Shown: positions 1 to 10,492 of the stretch, in pieces
Position numbering within the stretch: position 1 is the stretch's first letter
How the letters are laid out: every line of letters begins with the position of its first letter
Source: Roridomyces roridus
Lineage: Eukaryota > Basidiomycota > Agaricomycetes > Agaricales > Mycenaceae
Reading direction: 5' to 3'
Assembly (NCBI GenBank): GCA_029378245.1
Contig: JARKIF010000042.1
Location: forward strand, 124,001 to 188,000
Length of the DNA: 64,000 nucleotides
The notes under the pieces: model-generated
What the model was told of the DNA's origin: nothing
The model's database searches: none
Seen by the model: the letters and a program-made list of their open reading frames with translations, nothing else
Program-made: the position numbers and the translations under genes

Positions 1-15
1 ACAACGAGACGTCAT
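1..15 (-). CDS. F-box family protein, N-terminal five codons only (runs off the window)
   Basis: The minus strand reads ATG-ACG-TCT-CGT-TGT (M-T-S-R-C) and then leaves the window. The same start, M-x-S-R-C-P, opens the F-box gene that begins at 7245. The preceding minus-strand DNA, from a GTATCC donor at 64 to a CAG ending at 16, matches the 5'-UTR intron layout of the other F-box genes. It is divergent from the F-box gene at 298, as in other F-box pairs here. Only five codons are visible, so the assignment rests on start-codon context and promoter similarity. Confidence 0.4.
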
Positions 16-297
16 CTGCACTTGAGTTAGACCATGAGGCACGAGAGTAAGGTAAGAAGGATACTTAAGTACTTGGTGGTTGTGGTCAAACTTGAAGCAA
101 TTGAAGCTTGAAGGGTGTCTCGTGATCGCTGCTCTTTGACTGCCTCCACCACTCGCCTACGCGTCGTACTCGGCCTGTGGTGTTTCCAAGGGGTGTTTCC
201 TCAAACTTAAAGTGTCCCTACGCGTCAGGCCTTTGAGATAATCGTGCGTCTCCTTTGCAATGAATCCCTGGTAGTGCGCGCTCATAAACGACCTTAG
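16..297. promoter_or_regulatory. Divergent F-box promoter with two ACGCGT boxes and 5'-UTR introns
   Basis: This spacer separates the partial minus-strand F-box gene from the F-box gene at 298. It holds the block GTACTTGGTGGTTGTGGTC (71-89) and two ACGCGT hexamers (159-164, 220-225). Near the start codon a GTGCGT donor at 244 and a TTAG at 294-297 suggest a 54-bp 5'-UTR intron ending directly at the ATG. Close copies lie at 3703-3941 and 15862-16117. ACGCGT is the MluI cell-cycle box of yeasts; a cell-cycle role here is inference. Confidence 0.55.
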
Positions 298-1866
298 ATG
301 GCTTCGAGCTGCCCCGAGTGCGGTTCCCCGTATATGCCGACAGCGCAAACCATCCCTGCCACCACGGGCGAGACTCTGGCAAGGTGGCATCGTCTCGTGA
401 AATCGAACGAAGCTCCGGGCAGCGCAGAAGCAGCTTTCATTCGTACCGTGGCGTCGGACACTGGGGCCCGCCTGGACTTCCTCGACAGCGAGATTTCTCG
501 ACTCCAGTCTCGTCTGGATCAGCTGCAGGCCGAGCGAATGCAACTGTCGGATTATCATTCTCACAATACTTCCATCCTGTCCCCGCTGCGACGAATGCCT
601 CCCGAGGTCCTCGTTCAAATATTCTTGTGGACGTTGCCTTCGTTACAGGAACGGAGCGGTGGCGTTTTCGACACGCAAGGAAGCCCGTGGACTCTCGCCC
701 AGGTTAGCAGCCGCTGGAGGGGGATTTCTCTCTCCACTGCTTCATTGTGGTCCACTGTCCACGTTGATTTCGACCACGACCTTCGCCATCCCGAGCATTC
801 GGATATCCTTCAGACGCAACTCCAACGCTGCGGCACGCTGAATCTGCATATCCACTTCTACGGACGCGACGAAGCCGATTCCACCGAACAACTGGAGCTA
901 TTCGACCTCCTGTTAGAGCACTCTGCTCCTTGGGAGGCGCTCGACATTCAGCTGAGCTCGGCCTTGGTCCCACGCTTAGCGCAGCTTCGTGGCCGTCTCC
1001 CTTCGCTCAGGAGGTTATGGTTACAATGGGATAGCGAGCAGAGTCAGGTTGGAGTCGACTCGATCACATGCTTCAAAAGCGCTCCCTCTCTAGTCGATGC
1101 TGGCGTAAATAACGAGTCCCGCTTCATACCCATCTATGTTCCCGCCCACCAACTTACCACGTATCGCCTCCATGGCCCGTGCAAAATGCACTTGCATGTC
1201 TTGAAGCTGGCGCCGAACATCGTGGAAGCCAGAATCGTCGCCGAATTCGATGATGAGGAAGCCTGGCCTGCGCCCGGCGCTCAGGCTATCAACCTTCTGC
1301 ATCTACAACGTCTCTATGTATCCAATGAGAGGATGTTGGATTACCTGCGGACCCCTCGTCTAGCTGACCTGGGCGTACAGCCGCTGGACGAAGACCTCGC
1401 GGTTGACAGTTTAGACGCCCTTTTCCTCCGCTCTGGATGTGCACCTCAAAGGCTGTACCTCAAAGATGTTTATTCTACCACTACGACATTAGCCATCCTC
1501 AACAAATATACCTTCATCACGACCATCGTCCTCACGTTTTTCGAGCATAGTATTGACGCCATGGATGCTCATATGACCTTGCTCACCGACGTTTCCCAGT
1601 CTCCACATCTGCGAGAAATTTGTTTCGGAGCGCTGCAGTCGATGCCCGTCGATTACCCTCTCTTCCTCCGGATGGTCAAGTCACGTCGTCAAAGTTCCCT
1701 TCGCGCAGCATCAGTCATGGCAGCACATGGTCCAGATCCCGACCCTGTAACGCTTGCTGCTCTAGATGAACTTCGAGATGGTGGATTGGACCTGCGGGTG
1801 GACTGGGGCCCGGAGGCGCAAAGTGAGATTGATGCCTGGGACAATGATTGTCCGTGGAATCGGTGA
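298..1866 (+). CDS. F-box domain protein (CPxCG / coiled coil / F-box type)
   Basis: An uninterrupted 522-residue frame. Residues 5-9 are C-P-E-C-G, a knuckle shared by most F-box members here. About 55-85 form a short coiled coil (L-D-S-E-I-S-R-L-Q-S-R-L), about 97-115 are the F-box core L-R-R-M-P-P-E-V-L-V-Q-I-F, and about 130-150 are S-P-W-T-L-A-Q-V-S-S-R-W. The remainder is a leucine-rich C-terminal region expected to bind substrate. F-box proteins recruit targets to the SCF (Skp1-cullin) ubiquitin ligase; the target is unknown. The ATG at 298 was chosen because a 5'-UTR intron acceptor abuts it and the paralogue at 3942 starts at the same point. The closest relative is 3942-5555. Confidence 0.85.
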   Translation: MASSCPECGSPYMPTAQTIPATTGETLARWHRLVKSNEAPGSAEAAFIRTVASDTGARLDFLDSEISRLQSRLDQLQAERMQLSDYHSHNTSILSPLRRMPPEVLVQIFLWTLPSLQERSGGVFDTQGSPWTLAQVSSRWRGISLSTASLWSTVHVDFDHDLRHPEHSDILQTQLQRCGTLNLHIHFYGRDEADSTEQLELFDLLLEHSAPWEALDIQLSSALVPRLAQLRGRLPSLRRLWLQWDSEQSQVGVDSITCFKSAPSLVDAGVNNESRFIPIYVPAHQLTTYRLHGPCKMHLHVLKLAPNIVEARIVAEFDDEEAWPAPGAQAINLLHLQRLYVSNERMLDYLRTPRLADLGVQPLDEDLAVDSLDALFLRSGCAPQRLYLKDVYSTTTTLAILNKYTFITTIVLTFFEHSIDAMDAHMTLLTDVSQSPHLREICFGALQSMPVDYPLFLRMVKSRRQSSLRAASVMAAHGPDPDPVTLAALDELRDGGLDLRVDWGPEAQSEIDAWDNDCPWNR

Positions 1867-2284
1867 AATCTGTGTATTTTACTCCGTTCTTGGTGTGCTT
1901 CATCTTGAAAGAGCCAAAGGAAGATGGCGAGTTAATCCTCCCCAATCTTAGCCGTTACCTTGGTTCGGCGCCATCTTTGTCTCGGCTTCTCAGCCGTTTT
2001 TTTCAGAGGAAGGCTGAGGCAAAATGATGGTTCCACGGGTGTAGATAGAATACATGCACAGCTGCTTTGCTCGCGCTGTCCTTTATCCGTCCAGAAATAC
2101 AGAGTGAAGTCTGTCGTCCGGCCTTCCAGTTTGAATACGCAATGTAGCTAAACCGCGTAATGCATACCTATTATATGCTTCAAGGCGATCCTCATCTGCC
2201 AGCACGTCCTTCTTAGCCGGCAGGCATCGATTAATCATAATGCCCCAGATCGCAAGCAAGCCATCCTTGACCTCCCAGTCCCAT
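1867..2284. other. Intergenic spacer outside arm A
   Basis: No supported gene. The 3' end of the F-box gene lies to the left and the decayed dehydrogenase tail to the right. Arm A similarity to arm B stops near 2285, so this stretch is just outside the inverted duplication. Confidence 0.5.
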
Positions 2285-3641
2285 GCCTCTTTGCAACCTC
2301 GACACCGTCGAAACAGCAGCCTCCCTGCCCTCCGCCCGATCGACTTCCTTCCCCACTCCCACCGCAGTCGCATCCCGCGTCGTAGAGTCCGTCAAAAACG
2401 CCCTCGTCGCTCTCCTCGCATCATCCTCCAACTGCTTGCCGAGAATCACCGGGTCAGAGCCAACGGTGACGGAGGCGACACCTCGCAGCCACATGCGCTG
2501 CTGGGCGAATCCTTGCTCGATCATAGCCTGTGAGGTGGAATTGTGAGTATTCGCAGGGAAATAAAGCAAGTCTCATCCGTGGGCGGACGCGACCTTGTAC
2601 ATTGTCGTCTCGAGAGGCTTGTACTGTAGGCGCGTCAGTATTGAGAAGCGTGGAAAGCTGATCTTACATACAGGCATCTCAAGGAATAGGCGCTGGGTCG
2701 GATACGGCAGGATGAGAGACGTGTCGGTGGGGATGCGGTAGGGAATGGTGAACACAGCAGAGGCCGTGGTATAGACCATCCGCTCCGCCAGCGTCTGAGG
2801 GGCAAAACTCGCTGTTCATGGGTCAGTTGTGCCAAGATGCAGGATGAAGCGACTCACGGATACACCCAACGGCCATCAGAATCCGGGCCTTTCCCTCCCC
2901 AACGAGATGGGTCTCCACATCTGCCGGGCTGCGCAGATGAATAAACTCCAGATGCTTCATGGCGTCTTTCACGTCCTGCACCTCCTTTTCGTCTCGGTTG
3001 ATGAGGAAGATGGGGCTAAGGCCGAGGAGGGTGAGTGCCTGCGCGGAGGAACGCGTAGTGGCTCCGCCGCCGATGACCAGACCTGTGAATGGACCTAACG
3101 CAGGTTTGAGAGGGTAAGATGCAGACGCGTCGGAGGGCACGGTGGACGACTGATGTTGTTCGCGTAGGGCTGCAAGAAGAGCGTTTCTGACGCCCAAGAC
3201 GGGGGAGACGTCAGGGAGCGAATAGAGTGAATAGTAAAGGCACGGACTGTCTGTGTTCTGACCCACGAGCTTCACGCGCCCTTCAGGCGTCGGTACTTTG
3301 ACGATCGTATTGCACGCATTGGTAACCTGGCTCTCCGGAGCAAGTTCGTCGAGGAATGGGATAATGGCGGTCTTCAGTGGCATGGTCACCCTGGATGCAT
3401 CTCTCAATTTTCACTTGTCGAGGAGAGGCAGCAAAACTTACGCCGCTCCTCCGCAATTGTCGTCCTGAATCACAGCAAGCATTTCCTCTGTAACTTTGCT
3501 CGTAGACCATATCGTATACGTGCTTTCTGTCCCCAGGCTCTTGAAACAGTGGTTGTGCAGTGTCGGAGCTGCAGAGTGGGCGATGGCGATAGGAAAGCCG
3601 AAGAGGTGGTATTTCTTGGATGGTGGCGGAGCCGTGGGCAA
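2285..3641 (-). pseudogene. Shikimate/quinate dehydrogenase-like gene, broken (arm A copy)
   Basis: This is the counterpart of the intact gene at 57031-58394. Visible family signs are the N-terminal G-F-P-I...H-S-A-A-P-T-L-H-N, V-T-M-P-L-K (exon 2), N-T-D, and the Rossmann glycine stretch V-I-G-G-G-A-T-T-R. Exons read 3641-3442, 3390-2858, 2811-2672 and 2623-2573, with canonical GTAAGT and GTGAGT donors. Three faults are seen. No in-frame ATG precedes the conserved start. A 27-bp deletion at about 2575 removes W-Y-V-I-D-G-I-Q and the last 5' splice site, giving TGA at 2573. The old stop codon has also changed, TAG in arm B against CAA here. The last exon persists as an orphan frame (about 2290-2525). 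It is probably non-functional. Confidence 0.85.
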
Positions 3642-3941
3642 CGAGATGCCATCTAAATTCGAGTTTCAGACGATGCGAATGAGAGCAAAGTTAGAGGATA
3701 AGTACTTGGTGGTTGTGGTCAAAAAGGAAGCGACTTATCGCCGGGGGAGCCGTCTCGTGATCGCTGCTCTTTCACTGCTTCCATCACCTTTCCTACGCGT
3801 CGTACTGTACTACTCGACCTGTGGCATTTCCAAGGGTGTTTCCTTAAATTTACGGTGTCCCTACGCGTCAGACCTTTGAGATAATCGTGCGTCTCCTTTG
3901 CAATGAGTCCCTGGTAGTGCGCGCTCAGAAGCGACCTTTAG
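3642..3941. promoter_or_regulatory. F-box-type divergent promoter fused to the dehydrogenase pseudogene
   Basis: On the plus side it carries GTACTTGGTGGTTGTGGTC (3701-3719), ACGCGT at 3795-3800 and 3863-3868, and a likely 55-bp 5'-UTR intron (GTGCGT at 3887, TTTAG at 3937-3941) leading to the F-box ATG at 3942. On the minus side 3633-3720 reads like the 5' end of an F-box gene, including ATG-GCA-TCT-CGT-TGC-CCA from 3652. It joins the dehydrogenase coding sequence out of frame. Confidence 0.6.
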
Positions 3942-5555
3942 ATGGCTTCGAGCTGCCCCGAGTGCGGTTCCCCATACATGCCACAACCACAAACTATACC
4001 TGCAACCACCGAGACTTTAGAACGGTGGCAGCATCTCGTGACATCGAACGACACTCCGGCCGGCGCGGAACTAGCTTTCATTCAGAGCGTTGTGTCTGAC
4101 TCTGGAGCCCGATTGGACTATCTCGACAGCGAGATTTCCCGACTCCAGGATCGTCTCGACCAGCTCCAGGGCGAGCGGACGCGACTGTCGGCGTATCACT
4201 CTCTCAATACTTCCATCTTGTCCCCACTGCGACGAATGCCACCCGAGATCCTCGTTCAAATATTTGTGTGGACACTACCCACGTCGCATGAAAGGAGCGG
4301 CGACGTCTACGACACTCAAAGAAGCCCGTGGACTCTCGCTCAGGTTAGCAGCCGTTGGAGGGAGATTGCGCTCTCCACTCCTTCATTGTGGTCGATGATT
4401 CACATTACTTTCCCCGACGACGACGACGACGACGAAGATGAGGAGGAGGAGGAGGAGGACGAGGAGGAACATTGGCATCGGGATATTCTTCAGGCTCAGC
4501 TCCAACGCTCCGGGACGCTGAATCTGAAGATCCAGTTCTATGGATGCGAGCAAGCCGACTCCACCGAACAACTGGCGCTATTCGACCTGCTGTCGAAGCA
4601 TTCTGCTCGTTGGGAGGCACTCAACATTCAGCTTAGTTCCGCCTTGGCCCCGCGCCTGGCGCAGCTTCGGGGCCGTCTCCCTGTGCTCCGCAGATTATGG
4701 CTACAGTGGGATAGCGAGAAGAGTCAGGTTGGAATTGACTCAATCACATGCTTCAAAACCGCTCCGTCTCTAGTAGATGCCGGCGTCAATAACGGGTCCC
4801 GCTTCATACCCATCCTCGTTCCAGCGCATCAACTTACCACTTATCGTCTCCATGGTCCATGGAAAATGCACTTGCATGTCTTGGAGCTGGCGCCGAACAT
4901 CGTGGAAGCCAGAATCGTCGCCGATTTCGATGTTGATGAAGCCTGGCCTGCGCCCGGCGCTCAGGCTATCAACCTTCTGCATCTACAACGTCTCTATGTA
5001 TCCAATGAGAGGATGTTGAATTACCTGCGGACCCCTCGTCTAGCTGATCTGTGCGTTCAGCCAGTGGACGAGGACCTCGTTGTTGACAGTTTAGACGCCC
5101 TTTTCCTCCGCTCTGCATGTGCGCCTCAAAGGTTGTACCTAAAAGAGATTTCTTCTACCGCTACGACGTTGGCCATCCTCAAAAAATATCCCTTCATCAC
5201 CACCATCGCTCTCACATTCTTCAAGGATGGTGTTGACGCCATGGAGGCTCATTTGACGATGCTCACCGACGTTTCTGAGTGTCAACATCTCCGAGAAATT
5301 TGTTTCGGAGCGTTGGAGTCGATGCTCATCGATTATCCTCTCTTCCTCCGGATGCTCAAAGCGTGTCGTCAAAGTTCCCTTCGCGCGGCATCATTCTTGG
5401 CAGCGGAGGGTCCAGATCCAGATCCTGTAACGCTGGCTGGCTTGCATGAGCTTCGAGATGGTGGGTTGGACCTGCGGCTGCAATCGGACCAACAGGCCCA
5501 GGATTGCGTTACTCGCTGGGAAAACGGTTTTGTGAGTCACGAAGGAGACGATTAA
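3942..5555 (+). CDS. F-box domain protein with acidic Asp/Glu tract
   Basis: A single-exon frame of 537 residues, closely similar to 298-1866. It starts M-A-S-S-C-P-E-C-G. The coiled coil lies at about 55-85, the F-box at about 96-115 (L-R-R-M-P-P-E-I-L-V-Q-I-F) and the S-P-W...S-S-R-W-R-E-I-A-L-S-T-P-S-L-W block at about 128-150. Just after the F-box a trinucleotide run (GAC then GAG, 4416-4469) encodes about 18 acidic residues, absent from the paralogue at 298. This gene has no counterpart in arm B. The likely role is an SCF substrate receptor with unknown target. Confidence 0.85.
   Translation: MASSCPECGSPYMPQPQTIPATTETLERWQHLVTSNDTPAGAELAFIQSVVSDSGARLDYLDSEISRLQDRLDQLQGERTRLSAYHSLNTSILSPLRRMPPEILVQIFVWTLPTSHERSGDVYDTQRSPWTLAQVSSRWREIALSTPSLWSMIHITFPDDDDDDEDEEEEEEDEEEHWHRDILQAQLQRSGTLNLKIQFYGCEQADSTEQLALFDLLSKHSARWEALNIQLSSALAPRLAQLRGRLPVLRRLWLQWDSEKSQVGIDSITCFKTAPSLVDAGVNNGSRFIPILVPAHQLTTYRLHGPWKMHLHVLELAPNIVEARIVADFDVDEAWPAPGAQAINLLHLQRLYVSNERMLNYLRTPRLADLCVQPVDEDLVVDSLDALFLRSACAPQRLYLKEISSTATTLAILKKYPFITTIALTFFKDGVDAMEAHLTMLTDVSECQHLREICFGALESMLIDYPLFLRMLKACRQSSLRAASFLAAEGPDPDPVTLAGLHELRDGGLDLRLQSDQQAQDCVTRWENGFVSHEGDD
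4416..4469 (+). repeat. (GAC)n/(GAG)n trinucleotide run inside an F-box gene
   Basis: An in-frame run of GAC followed by mostly GAG codons encodes D-D-D-D-D-D-E-D-E-E and onward. The length keeps the frame open. Such runs are prone to slippage, so length variation between strains is expected. Confidence 0.85.
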
Positions 5556-5679
5556 GGGATGGTGTAAATGGTTGGAAAACTTGCCAGACTTGGCTGCAGA
5601 TATCCGACCCGGAGGGAGTCGAATAGAACAAACCAGTGGATTGTGTGCTTATGATACCTAAATGTAAACGACCTTCTGT

Positions 5680-7245
5680 TTAAAAGACCCAAGGACTATC
5701 GTAGGTCCATCGCCGGATGTAAGACCTATGCGATCCTGTCACTATATTCATTCCGGCCTCTCGGAGCTCATCTAGCGCATTACGGGTTACAAGATCTGGA
5801 TGCTGACCCTGTAGGGAGAGAAAGGCAGCAGTCTCGAGGGCGGATTCTGGTCCACGACGCGATTGTACCATTCTGAGAAAGAGCGGGAAGTCGAGAGGGT
5901 TTGAGACTAACGATCCAAAGAAAATCTCGGTCAGCTGCGGGGACACCAGGGGTGCGTTCCCGAGCATCTCTAACTGCGCATCCGCAACTTCTACACCTGT
6001 GTTGCTGAATATGAACCCAAGAGCATTGATGAAAGGATATTTCCGAAGGATTTCTTGCGTAGTATTGGCCGTGGGCGAGCCTGCAAGGCCAAGTCGCCGC
6101 GGTGTGCACGAAGAACGCTGGAAAAAGGCATCCAGACGGTCCAACGGGGATTCATCATCGTCCTGTGAGGTGACGATTTCAGCCAGAACGGGGGCCCGGA
6201 GGTAGTCCAAAACTTCCGCGGATGATACATGGAGGCGTCGTAACCGTGGCATGTCAATGACTTGATCACTGGAATCCGGCCAGGAGTCCTCAGGATCACA
6301 AGCAATTATGACTTTGGCTTCGATGATGTTTGAAGCCATTTTCAGGACGCGTTGATGCAGCTCGAATGGGCCTTCGACCCGATAAGATGTGAGCTGGTGC
6401 GCGGGGAAAGGAATGGGTATATAGCCAATGTTACTATGGAGCGCGACATCCTCCAAGGAGGACGCTGTTTCGAAGCATTTGAGGCTATCGACTCCAATCT
6501 GGCTTTCTGCATTGTGCCATTGGATCGATAACCTCCTAAGGGATGGTAGGCGGCCACGAAGCTTCGCCATGAGGGGAACCAATCCTGCAATCAGACGAAC
6601 GACGAATTCCTCCCAACGAACGGAGTGCTCGGACAGGAATTCGAACAGCCTGATTTGAGCTGTTGAATCTTGGGTGTCCGATGCGTAGAAATGAATCTTG
6701 AGCGACCGGGCACGTTGCACTTGTGCCTGAATCATAGCAAGGGGGTCCACTTTTCGTCTGCTGGAAACATAGACCAGCGACCACAATGAAGGAGTTGATA
6801 GAGCGATTTCTCTCCAGCGACGGCTGACGTGACTGAAACGCCACGGAAAATGGGGAGACTCTTTGCTAGGGAGCCCCGCTGGCTCGACGGGCGATGGTTG
6901 CGCCAATAAGAAGATTTCGGAAAGTATCTCGGATGGCATACGCCTCAGTGTGGAGATAATTGGAATGCTCCGCTGGTGAGAGATCGCCAGGACTGAGCGT
7001 TCTTCCTCCAGCTGCATCAGTCGAGTTTTGAGTCGAGCGATCTCTTGGTCTAGACCGGCCAATTGCGCGGCAGTGTTGCTTACAACAGCTCGAGTGTACG
7101 CCAGTTCAGCTGCGGCGGGCGGCTCATTCGTGTCCATCAACTGCAGGTAACGCGCTATCGTCCGGGGCTCGGCCGTGACAGACAAGTCGAGGGTTTCGCT
7201 CCCCGAGTTCGTGGAGGCGCCACAAGTGGGACAACGGGACTCCAT
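5680..7245 (-). CDS. F-box domain protein (full-length copy; arm B partner at 49185)
   Basis: A single 521-residue frame. Residues 5-9 are C-P-T-C-G. The region T-I-A-R-Y-L-Q-L-M-D-T-N-E-P-P recurs in several members. A coiled coil (L-D-Q-E-I-A-R-L-K-T-R-L-M-Q-L-E-E-E-R) precedes the F-box L-R-R-M-P-S-E-I-L-S-E-I-F at about 99-112 and the V-S-R-R-W-R-E-I-A-L-S-T-P-S-L-W block. The frame ends S-P-W-V-F. A likely 47-bp 5'-UTR intron (7292-7246) ends in TAG directly before the ATG. It is divergent from the aldolase gene at 7367, sharing a 121-bp promoter. Its arm B partner has lost the coiled coil. Confidence 0.85.
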   Translation of the reverse strand: MESRCPTCGASTNSGSETLDLSVTAEPRTIARYLQLMDTNEPPAAAELAYTRAVVSNTAAQLAGLDQEIARLKTRLMQLEEERSVLAISHQRSIPIISTLRRMPSEILSEIFLLAQPSPVEPAGLPSKESPHFPWRFSHVSRRWREIALSTPSLWSLVYVSSRRKVDPLAMIQAQVQRARSLKIHFYASDTQDSTAQIRLFEFLSEHSVRWEEFVVRLIAGLVPLMAKLRGRLPSLRRLSIQWHNAESQIGVDSLKCFETASSLEDVALHSNIGYIPIPFPAHQLTSYRVEGPFELHQRVLKMASNIIEAKVIIACDPEDSWPDSSDQVIDMPRLRRLHVSSAEVLDYLRAPVLAEIVTSQDDDESPLDRLDAFFQRSSCTPRRLGLAGSPTANTTQEILRKYPFINALGFIFSNTGVEVADAQLEMLGNAPLVSPQLTEIFFGSLVSNPLDFPLFLRMVQSRRGPESALETAAFLSLQGQHPDLVTRNALDELREAGMNIVTGSHRSYIRRWTYDSPWVF

Positions 7246-7366
7246 CTACAATTGTTCAGAAGATGACGAGGAGAGTAAAGCAAATGCGATACTTGGGTGG
7301 TCGTGGTCCAGAGAAAGCCGCGAGGCTCGTGACCGTTTCACTCTTTCTTCTAAGTTCTCGGCAACC
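7246..7366. promoter_or_regulatory. 121-bp bidirectional promoter (F-box / aldolase)
   Basis: The start codons at 7245 (minus) and 7367 (plus) are only 121 bp apart and the same arrangement is kept in arm B (49071-49184). It contains GAGAGTAAAGCAAATGCGAT (7271-7290) and a variant of the TTGGTGGTTGTGGTC block, with the F-box 5'-UTR intron on the minus side. Confidence 0.6.
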
Positions 7367-8271
7367 ATGTCAGAAGACTATCAGCAGACTCTCCAGGACC
7401 TCTCTCTTGCCTCCAAAATCCTTGCCCGCCACGGCATAGGTGCGCCCGACCCGCGTAAAACCATCCCAAAGCCCCAGAAGCGGCGCAGTCGACGGCTTCG
7501 GGCACGTCTCTTGCCGGGACCCCAGAGCTCCAAAGGAGCACTACCTTTTGTCGCGTAATTTGGCTCCTGCTCTTGTCGAGCCGGAGGATATCGTAGCATG
7601 GCGCATTTCAGACGCCGAGTAAGTTCCCTTTTCGATTCTCTGCCTCAAAAATTGATTCCATTAGACCAGTCCAATCCGACGCGCCGCGGGGCTTTCTGGA
7701 GCGCTGCATTCACAGCGAAATATACAGGTATAATCAGCTCTGAACTTCCAGTCTTCACCTCAACGTCAATCTCAGACAATACGAAGATGTCCACGCCGTC
7801 GTGCACTTTCACTCCCCCGACATCCTTCCATTCGGTCTGATGCCAATTCCCTTCAAGCCCGTCTACCATATGGCCTCCTTCCTAGGCCCTGACTCACCCC
7901 CAATCTTCGACATCAGCGACTCCTTCGGACCGTCCACAGACATGCTCATTCGCAATACCACCCATGGTGCCGCCCTCGCCTCCTTGTTCGCACATTCCTC
8001 AGGGACGCCGACACGGCCACTCGTCCTCATGCGTGGCCACGGTGCAACCCTCACGGCACCCTCCCTCAAACTCCTCATCTTCCGTGCCATCTACACACAA
8101 CACAACGCGCGTGTCCTGACCAGCCTCAGCGCCCTTGCTGGCGGGGCACACAACGTGATCGCTCAGAATGCAAAGTTCTTGAGTCCGGAGGAGTGCGAGG
8201 CTGCAACGGCGAGTATTTCTGGGCAGGTTAACCGGGCTTGGGAAGTATGGTGCAAAGAGTTGGAGGCATAA
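7367..8271 (+). CDS. Class II aldolase/adducin-family protein (arm A copy)
   Basis: Four exons (7367-7439, 7489-7618, 7665-7727, 7776-8271) give 253 residues in a continuous frame; introns are 49, 46 and 48 bp with GT-AG ends. Family signs are A-R-H-G-I-V-D-G-F-G-H-V-S near the N-terminus, G-F-L-E-R-C-I-H-S-E-I-Y, the metal-binding V-H-F-H-S-P-D, and R-G-H-G-A-T-L. Enzymes of this family are Zn2+ aldolases acting on small sugar or sugar-acid phosphates; many fungal members are uncharacterised, so the substrate is not assigned. The frame and all splice sites are intact. The arm B copy (48167-49070) is nearly identical in exon 4. Confidence 0.85.
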
Positions 8272-8282
8272 TTGTACAAGTG

Positions 8283-10294
<2,012 letters not shown>

Positions 10295-10492
10295 GGTGCA
10301 GGGAACGGCAGTGTGGCATCGCAGATGTCAAGCGGCAAACGCGGTCATCAGACATCACCCGCGTCTTGCTCTCGTCTCTCACAACCAACATAGGAGCACT
10401 ACCTGCTTTCCCTCCTACTCTTGTAGGAGCATCTGGGTGTGTTTCAAGAGATCTGGCCGTGAATAACGACTCATTCCCGCCCTAGTTATTCA
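10295..10492. promoter_or_regulatory. Divergent promoter (MET17-like / F-box), arm A
   Basis: A 198-bp spacer between divergent starts at 10294 and 10493. Near 10413-10485 it carries a single copy of TAGGAGCATCTGGGTGTGTT...GACTCATT-CCCGCCCTAGT. The same block occurs twice in the arm B spacer (45824-46143). Confidence 0.5.
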
